The notes beneath the pieces are model-generated. The model saw only the letters and a list, made by a program, of their open reading frames with translations. It had not been told where the DNA came from and ran no database searches. From contig JARGOG010000014.1 in assembly GCA_029212785.1 (NCBI GenBank), positions 6,002 through 49,392 on the forward strand: a stretch of DNA of 43,391 nucleotides, read 5' to 3'. The position numbers and the translations under genes were made by a program. The DNA is from Thalassobaculaceae bacterium. Lineage in GTDB: Bacteria; Pseudomonadota; Alphaproteobacteria; Thalassobaculales; Thalassobaculaceae. Below, one piece after another: positions 26,983 through 35,063 of the stretch. Every line of letters starts with the position of its first letter. The stretch's first letter is position 1.

Positions 26983-28374
26983 ATGACAGTCACATCTTCC
27001 CCGCTGGGGATCATCGGCCTCGGCACCATGGGCCGGAATCTCGCCCTGAACCTCGCCGATCATGGCGTCCCCCTGGTCGCCTGGGAACGCGATGGCGCGC
27101 TTGCGGCCCGGGCCCGCGCGGAACTGCCCGCAGCAACCGATTGGGCGCAGGATGCAGGCGACCTCGCCCGCCGCCTCTCCGCCCCCCGCGCCGTCCTGCT
27201 GATGGTGACCGCCGGGGCCGCTGTCGACGCGGTGATCGAGGCGCTCAGGCCGCATCTGTCCGCCGGCGACGTGATCATCGACGGAGGCAATACCGACGCC
27301 GCCGACACCGCCCGGCGGCAGGCTGCCGTCGCGACCGATGGAATTCGGCTGATCGGTCTCGGAGTCTCCGGCGGCGAGGAGGGTGCGCGCCACGGCCCCG
27401 CCCTCATGGCCGGCGGAGACCCGGACGCCTGGGCGCGGATCGCGCCGACCCTGCGGGCAATCGCCGCTTGTGCCGCCGACGGTACACCATGCTGCGACCG
27501 GCTTGGCGGCGGGGCGGCGGGTCATTTCGTGAAGACCGTCCATAACGGTATCGAATACGCGGTGATGCAGGCCCTGGCGGAATCCTACGATCTGATGCGC
27601 CATGGCCGCGGCATGGATGTGGATGCCATCGGCGCGGTCTACGCCGCCTGGAACCGGGGTCCCGGCGGTGGTTATCTGGTCGAGATCGCCGCCGATGTGG
27701 TGCGCACCCGCGACGGCGACGGCGGCCCCTTGCTGGACAAGGTGGTCGACCGCGCCGGGCAGAAAGGCACCGGGCGCTGGGCATCGCTGGCCGCCCTCGA
27801 TCTCGGCGTCGCCGCGCCTTCGATCGCCGAGGCGGTCTTCGCCCGCGCCGTCTCCGCCGCGCGGGACGAGCGCCAGGCTCTGTCCGGCCCGGCCCTGGGG
27901 TCCATCGACATCGCGGTTGCCGATCTGGAGGCCGCGATCCGGGCGGCCACCCTGCTCGCGTTCCTGCAGGGCTTCGCGCTGATTTCGGCCGCCGATGCCC
28001 GCGATGGCTGGTCGGTCGATCCGGTTGCCGTCGCCCGGGTGTGGCGGGCGGGCTGTATCCTGCGGGCACCACTGCTCGACCGGCTGGCCGACGCCTTCGG
28101 CGCGCTCCCGGCCGGCGCCCACCCGCTCTGCGCTCCCGCCCTGCGCGTGGAGCTGGCCGAGACGCTGCCGGGTCTGCGCCGGGTCGCCGCCACGGCGATC
28201 ACCGCCGGCTACGCGGTCCCGGCCCTGACCTCGGCGCTGTCCTGGCATGACGGGATGATCCGGCGCCGGGTGCCCGCGGATTTCCTGCAGGGTCTGCGCG
28301 ACAGGTTCGGCGCCCATACCTTCGAGCGGATCGACGCGCCCGGCAGCCACCATGCCGACTGGAGCGGATCGTGA
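26983..28374 (+). CDS. gnd: 6-phosphogluconate dehydrogenase (decarboxylating)
   Basis: A 463-residue enzyme of the long NADP-dependent type that converts 6-phosphogluconate to ribulose-5-phosphate and CO2. Seen are the Rossmann motif GIIGLGTMGRNLA (about 9-21), IDGGNT (99-104), GVSGGEEGARHGP, and the catalytic segment HFVKTVHNGIEY with Lys184, Asn188 and Glu191. KGTGRWASLAALDLGV is also conserved. The true start is the ATG at 26983 with AGGAAC upstream. It overlaps gntK by GTGA, so gluconate phosphorylation and oxidation are coupled genetically. Confidence 0.95.
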   Translation: MTVTSSPLGIIGLGTMGRNLALNLADHGVPLVAWERDGALAARARAELPAATDWAQDAGDLARRLSAPRAVLLMVTAGAAVDAVIEALRPHLSAGDVIIDGGNTDAADTARRQAAVATDGIRLIGLGVSGGEEGARHGPALMAGGDPDAWARIAPTLRAIAACAADGTPCCDRLGGGAAGHFVKTVHNGIEYAVMQALAESYDLMRHGRGMDVDAIGAVYAAWNRGPGGGYLVEIAADVVRTRDGDGGPLLDKVVDRAGQKGTGRWASLAALDLGVAAPSIAEAVFARAVSAARDERQALSGPALGSIDIAVADLEAAIRAATLLAFLQGFALISAADARDGWSVDPVAVARVWRAGCILRAPLLDRLADAFGALPAGAHPLCAPALRVELAETLPGLRRVAATAITAGYAVPALTSALSWHDGMIRRRVPADFLQGLRDRFGAHTFERIDAPGSHHADWSGS

Positions 28375-28910
28375 GCGCCACCGGGATCAGGCCGGATCCG
28401 ATCGTCATCGTCCTGATGGGCGTTTCCGGAGTCGGCAAGACGACGATCGGCACCCTGCTGGCCGACCGCCTCGGCTGGGGCTATGCCGAGGGCGACAGCT
28501 ATCATCCGCCGGCCAATGTCGAGAAGATGCGCGCCGGCACACCGCTCGACGATGCCGACAGACTGCCCTGGCTGGCCGCCATCGCCGCCGATATCGACCG
28601 CTGGCGGGCATCCGGTCAGGGCATGATCGTCGCCTGTTCCGCTCTCAAGCGCAGCTACCGGGAAATCCTGATCGGAGACCGAGCGGATGTGCAACTCGTC
28701 CGCCTGGCCGGCGACGAGGCGCTGATCCGGGCCCGCATGGAAATGCGCACCGACCACTATATGCCGGCGAGCCTGCTGGCCTCGCAGCTCGCCACGCTGG
28801 AGCCACCGACAGCCGACGAGGGCGCGATCACCGTCGACGTCACCTGGACGCCGGAAGCTTGCGCCGAACACGTCCTGAAACACCTGGGCTCCGGCGGCGA
28901 CGGGCCCTAG
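28371..28910 (+). CDS. gntK: Gluconokinase
   Basis: A 179-residue small kinase that phosphorylates gluconate to 6-phosphogluconate. P-loop GVSGVGKTT (17-25), the substrate segment EGDSYHPPANVEKMRAGTPL followed by DDADRLPWL, and ACSALKRSYREIL are signatures of the GntK family. It starts with GTG overlapping the gnd stop (GTGA, 28371-28374). With gnd it forms a route from gluconate to ribulose-5-phosphate that bypasses glucose-6-phosphate dehydrogenase. No gluconate transporter is adjacent. Confidence 0.95.
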   Translation: MSATGIRPDPIVIVLMGVSGVGKTTIGTLLADRLGWGYAEGDSYHPPANVEKMRAGTPLDDADRLPWLAAIAADIDRWRASGQGMIVACSALKRSYREILIGDRADVQLVRLAGDEALIRARMEMRTDHYMPASLLASQLATLEPPTADEGAITVDVTWTPEACAEHVLKHLGSGGDGP

Positions 28911-28988
28911 GCGGGCACTCCATGTTATTCACGGACCCGGCTTGCGCGTAGGATAGGTGACGGCACCCGATACCGAAGGGACTCCCTG

Positions 28989-29381
28989 GTGGCAGGCAAA
29001 GTGGATTCCGGACTTCAGGTCTCTACGGTCTATTTCGACCCGACGGAGATGCTGTTCCACGAAGGCGACCCACCCACCGGCATGTTCCTGATCGAGGACG
29101 GCACCGTGGAAGTCTTCCGCGACAATGGAGGCCGCATCGTAACCGTGGCGAAGCTCGGCCGCGGCGAAGTCGTCGGCGAGCTGGCTCTGATCGAGGGCAT
29201 TCCCCATACCCGCAGCGTCCGCGCCGCCACCCACGTGACCGCGCTCAAGGTCGACCCCGGCCAGCTGGAACAGACGCTGGGCCACAGCCCGGCCCTGATC
29301 CGCATGATCCTGAAGCGCGTGGTTCGCAAGCTACACCGGACCAACACCGTCGCCTTCGGGCCGTCCCGCCGCCCGAGCTGA
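28989..29381 (+). CDS. Single-domain cyclic-nucleotide-binding-fold protein (copy 1)
   Basis: A 130-residue protein consisting only of a CNB (Crp/PKA-type) beta-barrel domain with no DNA-binding helix-turn-helix. The phosphate-binding cassette is GEVVGELALIEGIPHTRSV (59-77); the position normally held by the cyclic-phosphate-binding arginine is His73, with an arginine two residues later (Arg75). A GTG start is used, with GAAGGGA upstream. It is a tandem paralogue of the next gene. It may be a stand-alone sensor or regulator of an enzyme or channel; its ligand is unknown. Confidence 0.85.
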   Translation: MAGKVDSGLQVSTVYFDPTEMLFHEGDPPTGMFLIEDGTVEVFRDNGGRIVTVAKLGRGEVVGELALIEGIPHTRSVRAATHVTALKVDPGQLEQTLGHSPALIRMILKRVVRKLHRTNTVAFGPSRRPS

Positions 29382-29498
29382 CGCTCCCGCGCGTCCCGGC
29401 ACCGACATCCCAGCGGTCCGCCATGGCGCCTGCGATGGAACCCGTCACCGCGTCGCGCGTAGTACCCCATGGGGCCTTCAAAGTTGAGGACGACCAAG

Positions 29499-29933
29499 AT
29501 GGGGACCGGATCCGGTGACGGGCTGACCGTCTCGAAGCTCTATTTCGACATCCAGGAGGTTCTGTTCAAGGAAGGCGATCCGGCAACTTCGCTGTTCATC
29601 ATCGAAGACGGTGAGGTCGAGGTCTATCAGACATCGGGAGCCCGCACGGTCTCGCTGTCCCGGCTGGGTCCCGGCGAGGTCGTCGGCGAACAGGCCCTGA
29701 TCGACAGGGCGACCCATAGCCGCGGCGCACGCGCCATAACCCCGGTCATCGCACTCGAGATCCCGCCCGATCAATTGAAGGCCGTTCTCGAGAACAGCCA
29801 CACATTGGCCCGCCTGCTGTTGCAGCACATGGCCCGCAAGCTGGACCAGACCGCCGATATCGCCTTCGGCACCCCGCGTCCCGCCGAAGAGCCGGAACCG
29901 TCAGAGGGCGTCGGCGAGATCCTCGGCCAATAG
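29499..29933 (+). CDS. Single-domain cyclic-nucleotide-binding-fold protein (copy 2)
   Basis: A 144-residue paralogue of the preceding gene. Aligned without gaps over residues 11-124 the two share 58 identities by my count (about half). The cassette reads GEVVGEQALIDRATHSRGA and shares the His73/Arg75 arrangement. Divergence inside the cassette (Leu65 to Gln, Gly70 to Arg, Pro72 to Thr) suggests different ligand behaviour. A 20-residue acidic tail is unique to this copy. The ATG at 29499 with GAGGA eight bases upstream is preferred over an ATG at 29469. Its 3' end overlaps the convergent NAD(P)H-hydrate repair gene by 33 bases. Confidence 0.85.
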   Translation: MGTGSGDGLTVSKLYFDIQEVLFKEGDPATSLFIIEDGEVEVYQTSGARTVSLSRLGPGEVVGEQALIDRATHSRGARAITPVIALEIPPDQLKAVLENSHTLARLLLQHMARKLDQTADIAFGTPRPAEEPEPSEGVGEILGQ

Positions 29934-31358
29934 CGCCTGACCTCCTAGGGTGCGTGCCGCGTCGGCGTGATGCCAGGCGCCGGCGCAGGCCGCCTCGAAC
30001 GGCGGCAGGCCTCGTCCGAGCAACGCGGCGATCGCGCCAGCCAGCACATCCCCCGTCCCGCCCGTCGCCAGTGTCGGTGGCGCGCCATCGAGAATGGCGC
30101 AGCGGCCATCTGGGGCCGCGATCGTGGTGTCCGGCCCTTTCAGCAACACGGTCTGCCCGCATTTCCGCGCCGCCCGCGTCACCGCGGCGACCCGACCTTC
30201 CGAGGGCACATCAATCTGCGGAAACATCCGGGCGAACTCGCCGCCATGGGGCGTGAGCACTGCCGGTCCACCCTCGGGAAGCGTCCGGCCGGCGAACAGC
30301 GAGAACACGTCGGCGTCGAGCACCACCGGTACGCCGCTGAGCATCGACGCGTGGACCAGACGCCCGGCACCGCTGCCCCGACCCAGCCCCGGCCCGACCA
30401 CGATCGCCGCCACCTTGCGGGCCGTCACATAGGCCTCCAGATCATAAGGCATGTCCTGGACGATCAGACCGGGCGCATCGCCGGCGATCGACGCGACGTC
30501 GGCGTCCGGCGCGCAGACCGTGACCAGACCCGCCCCCATCCGGCGAGCCGCGCGCGCGGCCAGGCGTGCAGCACCGGGCATCGTCCCGGCCAGGACCAGG
30601 ACATGCCCGCGCGTGTACTTGTGATCCGCCGGCCCGGCCGGAGCCAGCCGGTCGCCCCAGATCGCGGGACCGACGGTGCGGACTGTCGGTCCGACCGCCG
30701 CCAGGGCCGCAGGATCGACGCCGATATCGATCACCCGGATCCCGCCGCAGACCGCGCGGCCCGGCTGCAGCAGGTGGCCCGGCTTGCGGCAATGGAATGT
30801 GAGGGTGAGGTCGGCCGGACAGGCGATGCCCAGGATCTGGCCGGTATCGCCGTGCACGCCACTCGGCATGTCGATCGCCGCGACCTTCAGGCGACCGCTG
30901 GCCGCCCGACCGGAGGCATGGGCCAGGAACGCGGCCGCCTCGCCGTCGATCTCCCGGGTCAGACCGGCGCCGAAAAGCGCGTCGACCAGGATGTCTGCGT
31001 TGGTCAGCAGATCGGGGGAGAGGACGGCAACCGGACCGTCCCAGCAGGCGGCCGCCTCGGCCGCGTCACCCTTGAGGGCGACGCGCGATCCGATCAGCGC
31101 CACGCCCACGTCCCAGCCATGGGCGCGCAGATCCCGGGCAATGACGAATCCGTCGCCGCCGTTATTGCCGGGCCCGCAGGCAACCAGCACCCGGCCCGGC
31201 CGGAACGCGCGGCGGATATGCCGTGCCGCTCCCTCACCCGCCCGCTGCATCAGCGTGACGCCGGGCGTGCCGCGCGCGATCGTAAAACGGTCACACATCC
31301 CCATCTGCGCGCAAGTGAGCAGCGCGTCGCGAGGATACATGTCCGCCGGCATGGTCAT
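29901..31358 (-). CDS. nnr: Bifunctional NAD(P)H-hydrate epimerase / ADP-dependent dehydratase
   Basis: A 485-residue fusion of YjeF_N epimerase (N-terminal; GPGNNGGDGFVIARD at about 62-76, VDALFGAGLT) and YjeF_C carbohydrate-kinase-like dehydratase (C-terminal; TPHGGEFARMF and TGGTGDVLAGAIAALLG). It repairs hydrated NADH and NADPH damaged by heat or by side reactions. The open frame extends upstream through the tRNA-His gene, but the real start is the ATG at 31358 or the one 6 bases later, 19 bases after the tRNA's CCA. It may be read from the tRNA promoter. Confidence 0.94.
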   Translation of the reverse strand: MTMPADMYPRDALLTCAQMGMCDRFTIARGTPGVTLMQRAGEGAARHIRRAFRPGRVLVACGPGNNGGDGFVIARDLRAHGWDVGVALIGSRVALKGDAAEAAACWDGPVAVLSPDLLTNADILVDALFGAGLTREIDGEAAAFLAHASGRAASGRLKVAAIDMPSGVHGDTGQILGIACPADLTLTFHCRKPGHLLQPGRAVCGGIRVIDIGVDPAALAAVGPTVRTVGPAIWGDRLAPAGPADHKYTRGHVLVLAGTMPGAARLAARAARRMGAGLVTVCAPDADVASIAGDAPGLIVQDMPYDLEAYVTARKVAAIVVGPGLGRGSGAGRLVHASMLSGVPVVLDADVFSLFAGRTLPEGGPAVLTPHGGEFARMFPQIDVPSEGRVAAVTRAARKCGQTVLLKGPDTTIAAPDGRCAILDGAPPTLATGGTGDVLAGAIAALLGRGLPPFEAACAGAWHHADAARTLGGQALLAEDLADAL

Positions 31359-31377
31359 GCCGTCAGTATAGGGGAAT

Positions 31378-31454
<77 letters not shown>

Positions 31455-31520
31455 CACCGGGCGCCGGACCGTGCGGCCCAGCGGACGCCGTTGCTATCGC
31501 AGCACCGGCCCGTCGTCAAC

Positions 31521-32705
31521 CTAAATGCCGAGCCCGACTTCCTTGAGATAGCTGTCGAGACGCTCGACCGCCCCATCGAGCACCGCGTCCTGCTTGGCGA
31601 AACAGAAACGGATATAGTTGCGGGGCGCGCTCTGCGGGTCGAGATAGAAGGCCGAGACCGGCACCGCGGCGACCCCGGCATCGGTCACCAGCCGCCGGCA
31701 GAACCCCTCGTCGGTCTCGGCGTCGTAGAGATGGGCGGCGACATCGACGAACAGAAAATAGGTCCCCTGGCAGGTCACCGGTTCCAGACCGATCGAGGTC
31801 AGACCGTCGGCCAGCCGGTCACGCCGCCGCCGCATGTCGTCACGCAGTCCGTCGAAATAGGACTCGTCCTGATTCAGGCCGAAGGCGACCGCACGCTGCA
31901 GATTCGGCGCGGTGGTGAAGACCAGGAACTGATGCGCCTTGGAGATCGGTGCGAGCAGGTGCTCCGGCGCCGTGACGTAGCCGACCTTCCAGCCGGTCAG
32001 CGAGAAGGTCTTGCCGGCCGAACCAATCCGCACGCAGCGCTCGCGCATCTCCGGCAGCGTCATCATCGAGACATGCTCGTGGCCGTCGAAGGCCAGATGC
32101 TCGTAGGCCTCGTCGCACAGCGCATAGGCGTCGTACTTGCGGCAGAGATCGGCGATCGCCGACAGCTCCTCGCGGCTGTAGACCTTGGAGGCCGGGTTCT
32201 GCGGATCGTTCACCACGATCATCTTGGTGCGCTCGCTGAACGCCGCTTCCAGTGCCGCCAGATCCAGCTTCCATTCCGGCGGGGTCAGGCGCACCGGGCG
32301 CGGGATGCCGCCGGCGCGTCGGATCATCGGCAGGTAGCAGTCGTAGAGCGGTTCGATCACCACCACCTCGTCGCCCGGCTCGATCAGGGCCAGGAAACAC
32401 GCCGCCAGCCCCTCGGTGGCGCCGGTGGAGACCATCACCTCTTTCTGCCAATCGACGTCGAGGCCGTAGAACCGCTTGTTATGGGCCGCCACCGCCTGAC
32501 GCAGCTCCGGCACGCCCATCATCGGCGGGTACTGGTTCGGCGGGTCGTACAGCGCCTTGGCGGCCTGCTCCAGCACCGGGTCCGGGCCGCGATCGTCGGG
32601 GAAGCCCTGGCCGAGATTGATCGCCTTATGCTCGATGGCGAGCCGCGACATCACCTCGAACACGGTCGTGCCGTAGGAGGACAGCAGGGAATTGGCGGGT
32701 TTCAT
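31521..32705 (-). CDS. Class I/II PLP aminotransferase (kynurenine/methionine-aminotransferase-like)
   Basis: A 394-residue fold-type I aminotransferase. INLGQGFPDD at the N-terminus, VSTGATEGLAA, NDPQNPASKV (normally N-x-P-x-NP-x-GK), Asp198 in LCDEAYEHL, the Schiff-base Lys232 in GSAGKTFSLTGWK and RFCFAKQD near the C-terminus place it with the YbdL/kynurenine-aminotransferase group. The amino donor is probably methionine or an aromatic amino acid, by family. The ATG at 32705 fits the conserved N-terminus. It follows the LysR gene on the same strand after a 74-base gap. Confidence 0.92.
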   Translation of the reverse strand: MKPANSLLSSYGTTVFEVMSRLAIEHKAINLGQGFPDDRGPDPVLEQAAKALYDPPNQYPPMMGVPELRQAVAAHNKRFYGLDVDWQKEVMVSTGATEGLAACFLALIEPGDEVVVIEPLYDCYLPMIRRAGGIPRPVRLTPPEWKLDLAALEAAFSERTKMIVVNDPQNPASKVYSREELSAIADLCRKYDAYALCDEAYEHLAFDGHEHVSMMTLPEMRERCVRIGSAGKTFSLTGWKVGYVTAPEHLLAPISKAHQFLVFTTAPNLQRAVAFGLNQDESYFDGLRDDMRRRRDRLADGLTSIGLEPVTCQGTYFLFVDVAAHLYDAETDEGFCRRLVTDAGVAAVPVSAFYLDPQSAPRNYIRFCFAKQDAVLDGAVERLDSYLKEVGLGI

Positions 32706-32779
32706 GGGGCGGTCCCCGAAGCATCTCGAAAAAGTGGCGCGGTTTACCACCGGGGGTCAGGGCGCGCAACGGCTGCCGG

Positions 32780-33673
32780 CTACCGCACCGCCGCCTCCAG
32801 ATACTCCACCAGCCGGGCCTCTGCGGCGGAGAAGTCGTGGCCCTTGCGCCAGACCAGTCCGATTTCCATCGGCGGCGGGGCGTCGGTGATCGGGATCCAT
32901 TCCAGCCGCCCACCGTCCAGCGACCAGGGACGGAACAGCATGCGGGACAGGATCGTCACCCCCTGCCCGGTCGCCACCATACTGCGCAGCGCCTCCAGCG
33001 ACGTGGTCTCGAACAGCACCTTCGGCGCCAGCCCGGAGGCAGCCAGATATTCGCGCGACGCCCGGTCTGCCTCGTCGATCTGATAAAGAATGTAAGGGAA
33101 CTCGATCACGTCGGCGCGGCTGACGGTATCGCGGCTGGCGAGCGGATGGTTGGTCGCCACCCAGGCGCCGCGCGGGCTCTGAAACAGGCCGCGATGCTCC
33201 ACATCCGGCGCGTTCGACAGGTTGGAGGTCAGCAGCAGGGCGATGTCGACCGTGCCGGCCAGGACCTGTCCCTCCAGTTCCTCGCGCTCGCGCTCCAGCA
33301 GTTGCACGGTGACATTGGGAAAGGCACGGCGGAAGCGGGCCAGTGGCGGGATCAGGAAATACCCCGCCCCGGCATTGGTCACCCCGAGCTTGACCGTCCC
33401 CTCCACATCGGTGCGGTCCGGGTGCATGTCGGCCACGGCATCGGCGACGGCCGCCTCGATGTTGCGGGCATGACCGATGAAGTTCTGGCCCTCGCGGGTA
33501 AGCGCCACGCCGCCGACCCGCCGTTCGAACAGGGTCACGCCCAACTGGTTCTCGAGTTCCTTGACCGACAGCGTGATCGCCGACTGGGAGATCCCGAGAT
33601 TGGTGGCGGCGGCGGAAACCTTCTCGGTCTCGGCCACGGCGAGAAAGTAGCGGACCTGGCGCAGGGTGATCAT
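32780..33673 (-). CDS. LysR-family transcriptional regulator
   Basis: A 297-residue regulator with the N-terminal winged helix-turn-helix (RQVRYFLAVAETEKVSAAAT, LGISQSAITLSVKELENQLG, LFERR) and a C-terminal periplasmic-binding-protein-like effector domain (about 90-295). The ATG at 33673 has GGAGGA eight bases upstream. It diverges from the 66-residue protein gene across a 175-base A/T-rich region with a 6-base-arm palindrome, and is upstream of the aminotransferase gene. The effector is unknown. Confidence 0.94.
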   Translation of the reverse strand: MITLRQVRYFLAVAETEKVSAAATNLGISQSAITLSVKELENQLGVTLFERRVGGVALTREGQNFIGHARNIEAAVADAVADMHPDRTDVEGTVKLGVTNAGAGYFLIPPLARFRRAFPNVTVQLLEREREELEGQVLAGTVDIALLLTSNLSNAPDVEHRGLFQSPRGAWVATNHPLASRDTVSRADVIEFPYILYQIDEADRASREYLAASGLAPKVLFETTSLEALRSMVATGQGVTILSRMLFRPWSLDGGRLEWIPITDAPPPMEIGLVWRKGHDFSAAEARLVEYLEAAVR

Positions 33674-33745
33674 CGGATGGCTCCTCCATGGGCCCGTGCA
33701 TTCTACAATCGATCCATTATGAGTTTTTTTAAATTTGCTTCTTTG

Positions 33746-33763
33746 AATTACGAATTTGTAATT
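33746..33763. promoter_or_regulatory. Candidate LysR operator
   Basis: AATTAC-GAATTT-GTAATT is a perfect 6-base-arm inverted repeat and contains the T-N11-A pattern favoured by LysR proteins (T33748 to A33760). It lies in the A/T-rich region between the divergent LysR gene and the small-protein gene, 73 bases before the regulator's start and 86 before the small protein's. LysR regulators commonly bind such divergent regions. Confidence 0.5.
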
Positions 33764-33848
33764 GTGCAGTGCGAAGATCAGATTGTGTCTCAGCAACGGA
33801 CGGCCACCAACCTCCCCACGTCCGGTTGCCCCAGACAGGAGACATGCC

Positions 33849-34049
33849 ATGAGCACCCAGACGATCCAGATGCGCACCATCACCGAGCAGGACATCGCGC
33901 GCGGTATCGCTGTCGGTCGACGCCTTCGCGCCCTCGCGGTTCAGTCCGCGATGAAGAGCGCCTTCGCGGCAGTGACCAAGCCGGTTGTCTCGCTTTTCAC
34001 CGGTTCCAAAACCGCCTCCCACGGCGGCGCTCACCCGGCAGCCGTTTGA
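33849..34049 (+). CDS. Small protein of unknown function (66 residues)
   Basis: A 66-residue orphan that I do not recognise. The start ATG has AGGAGA seven bases upstream. The N-terminal half is charged and helical (MRTITEQDIARGIAVGRRLR), followed by an amphipathic Ala-rich stretch (ALAVQSAMKSAFAAVTKP) and a short His/Gly tail. It has no signal peptide and no clear membrane segment. A strong terminator follows 25 bases after the stop, so it is a stand-alone transcription unit under the divergent LysR gene. The small size, strong translation signals and own terminator argue that it is a real gene. Confidence 0.72.
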   Translation: MSTQTIQMRTITEQDIARGIAVGRRLRALAVQSAMKSAFAAVTKPVVSLFTGSKTASHGGAHPAAV

Positions 34050-34074
34050 TCCCTGCTTAACGGCTGCCGTACGA

Positions 34075-34114
34075 GCGGCGCCGCCCCCGCCCCGGGGCGG
34101 CGCCGCACTCTTTT
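34075..34114 (+). terminator. Strong intrinsic terminator
   Basis: A perfect 13-base G/C stem, GCGGCGCCGCCCC (34075-34087) with its complement (34094-34106), around a 6-base loop and followed by ACTCTTTT. It ends the transcript of the 66-residue protein gene. Confidence 0.85.
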
Positions 34115-34194
34115 CCGGGATCGCCATGAGCCGACGACGCGGTATCCGCCTTCCCGCGCGCCTCGCAAATATCTCGCTGCAATGCAGCATGAGT

Positions 34195-34935
34195 TTATCC
34201 GATAGCCCTTCGGTAGAGGGCGATCAGACGCTCCCAGTGACGCTCGGCGGCGGGTTTGTCGTAGCACCAGCGCCCCGGGAACGCGAAGCCGTGATGGGTG
34301 CCCGGATGGACCTCCAGCTCTCCCGCCGCCCCTGAGGCATCGAACAGCCGCTTCAGCTCCGCCACCATGTCCGGGGGCGCGAGGTCGTCGGTTTCCGCGC
34401 AACTGATATAGAGCTCGCCCTTGGCCTGGCCGAGCGTGGCGTGCGGACTCTCCTCGGCATCGCTGACGATCCAGGTGCCGTAGAACGACGCGGCCGCCGC
34501 CACGCGATCACGATAGCGCGCCGCCGCCGCCAGGGCGTAAGGCCCACTCATGCAATAGCCATGAACACCGACCGAGCCTGGCCGGGCGATGCCGGTGCGG
34601 TCGATATGCTCCAGCATCGCCGCGATATCGGACATCACCGGGGGAATCGTCATCTTGGTGCGGATCGCGCGCATCGCGGTATGGTCGGCACTCCCTTTGG
34701 TCAGGACGTCGGGCCCGTACTTGGTGTCCCGGCCGGCGCGGTAGTAAAGATTCGGCAGCAGCACGGAATAACCGACCGCCGCCAGCCGACGGGCCATGTC
34801 ATAGAGCTCCTCGCGGATACCCGGCGCATCCATCAGCATCAGCACGGCGGGATACGGCCCGTCCCGCTCCGGACGCACAAAGAAAGTCTCCATCGCTCCG
34901 TCCGATGTGGCGATGTCCTCGATGGCTTCGATCAT
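34195..34935 (-). CDS. Dienelactone hydrolase family protein
   Basis: A 246-residue alpha/beta hydrolase. The nucleophile is Cys128 in GVHGYCMSGPYAL (dienelactone hydrolases use cysteine rather than serine), with Asp183 or Asp184 in AETDDLAP and His214 or His215 in GTHHGF completing the triad. The carboxylate-binding APGIREELYDMARRLA segment is conserved. The ATG at 34935 has a GAGGGG ribosome-binding site. It diverges from the aspartate-type aminotransferase gene. The substrate may be a lactone or ester; no aromatic-degradation genes are nearby. Confidence 0.9.
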   Translation of the reverse strand: MIEAIEDIATSDGAMETFFVRPERDGPYPAVLMLMDAPGIREELYDMARRLAAVGYSVLLPNLYYRAGRDTKYGPDVLTKGSADHTAMRAIRTKMTIPPVMSDIAAMLEHIDRTGIARPGSVGVHGYCMSGPYALAAAARYRDRVAAAASFYGTWIVSDAEESPHATLGQAKGELYISCAETDDLAPPDMVAELKRLFDASGAAGELEVHPGTHHGFAFPGRWCYDKPAAERHWERLIALYRRAIG

Positions 34936-34957
34936 GTACGGCGGTTCCCCTCGATTG

Positions 34958-34976
34958 CAGACAGTTTCGCTGTCTG
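34958..34976. repeat. Inverted repeat in divergent promoter region
   Basis: Perfect 7-base arms CAGACAG and CTGTCTG around a TTTCG spacer lie between the divergent dienelactone-hydrolase-like and aminotransferase genes. It is a candidate operator or leader hairpin. Confidence 0.4.
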
Positions 34977-35063
34977 GCGATTTTCCGACGGTCAGCGTAT
35001 CACTGCCGGTCCGAGCGTCGCCAGAACGCACCTGACATCCAATCGACCCCGAGGAACCGCCCG

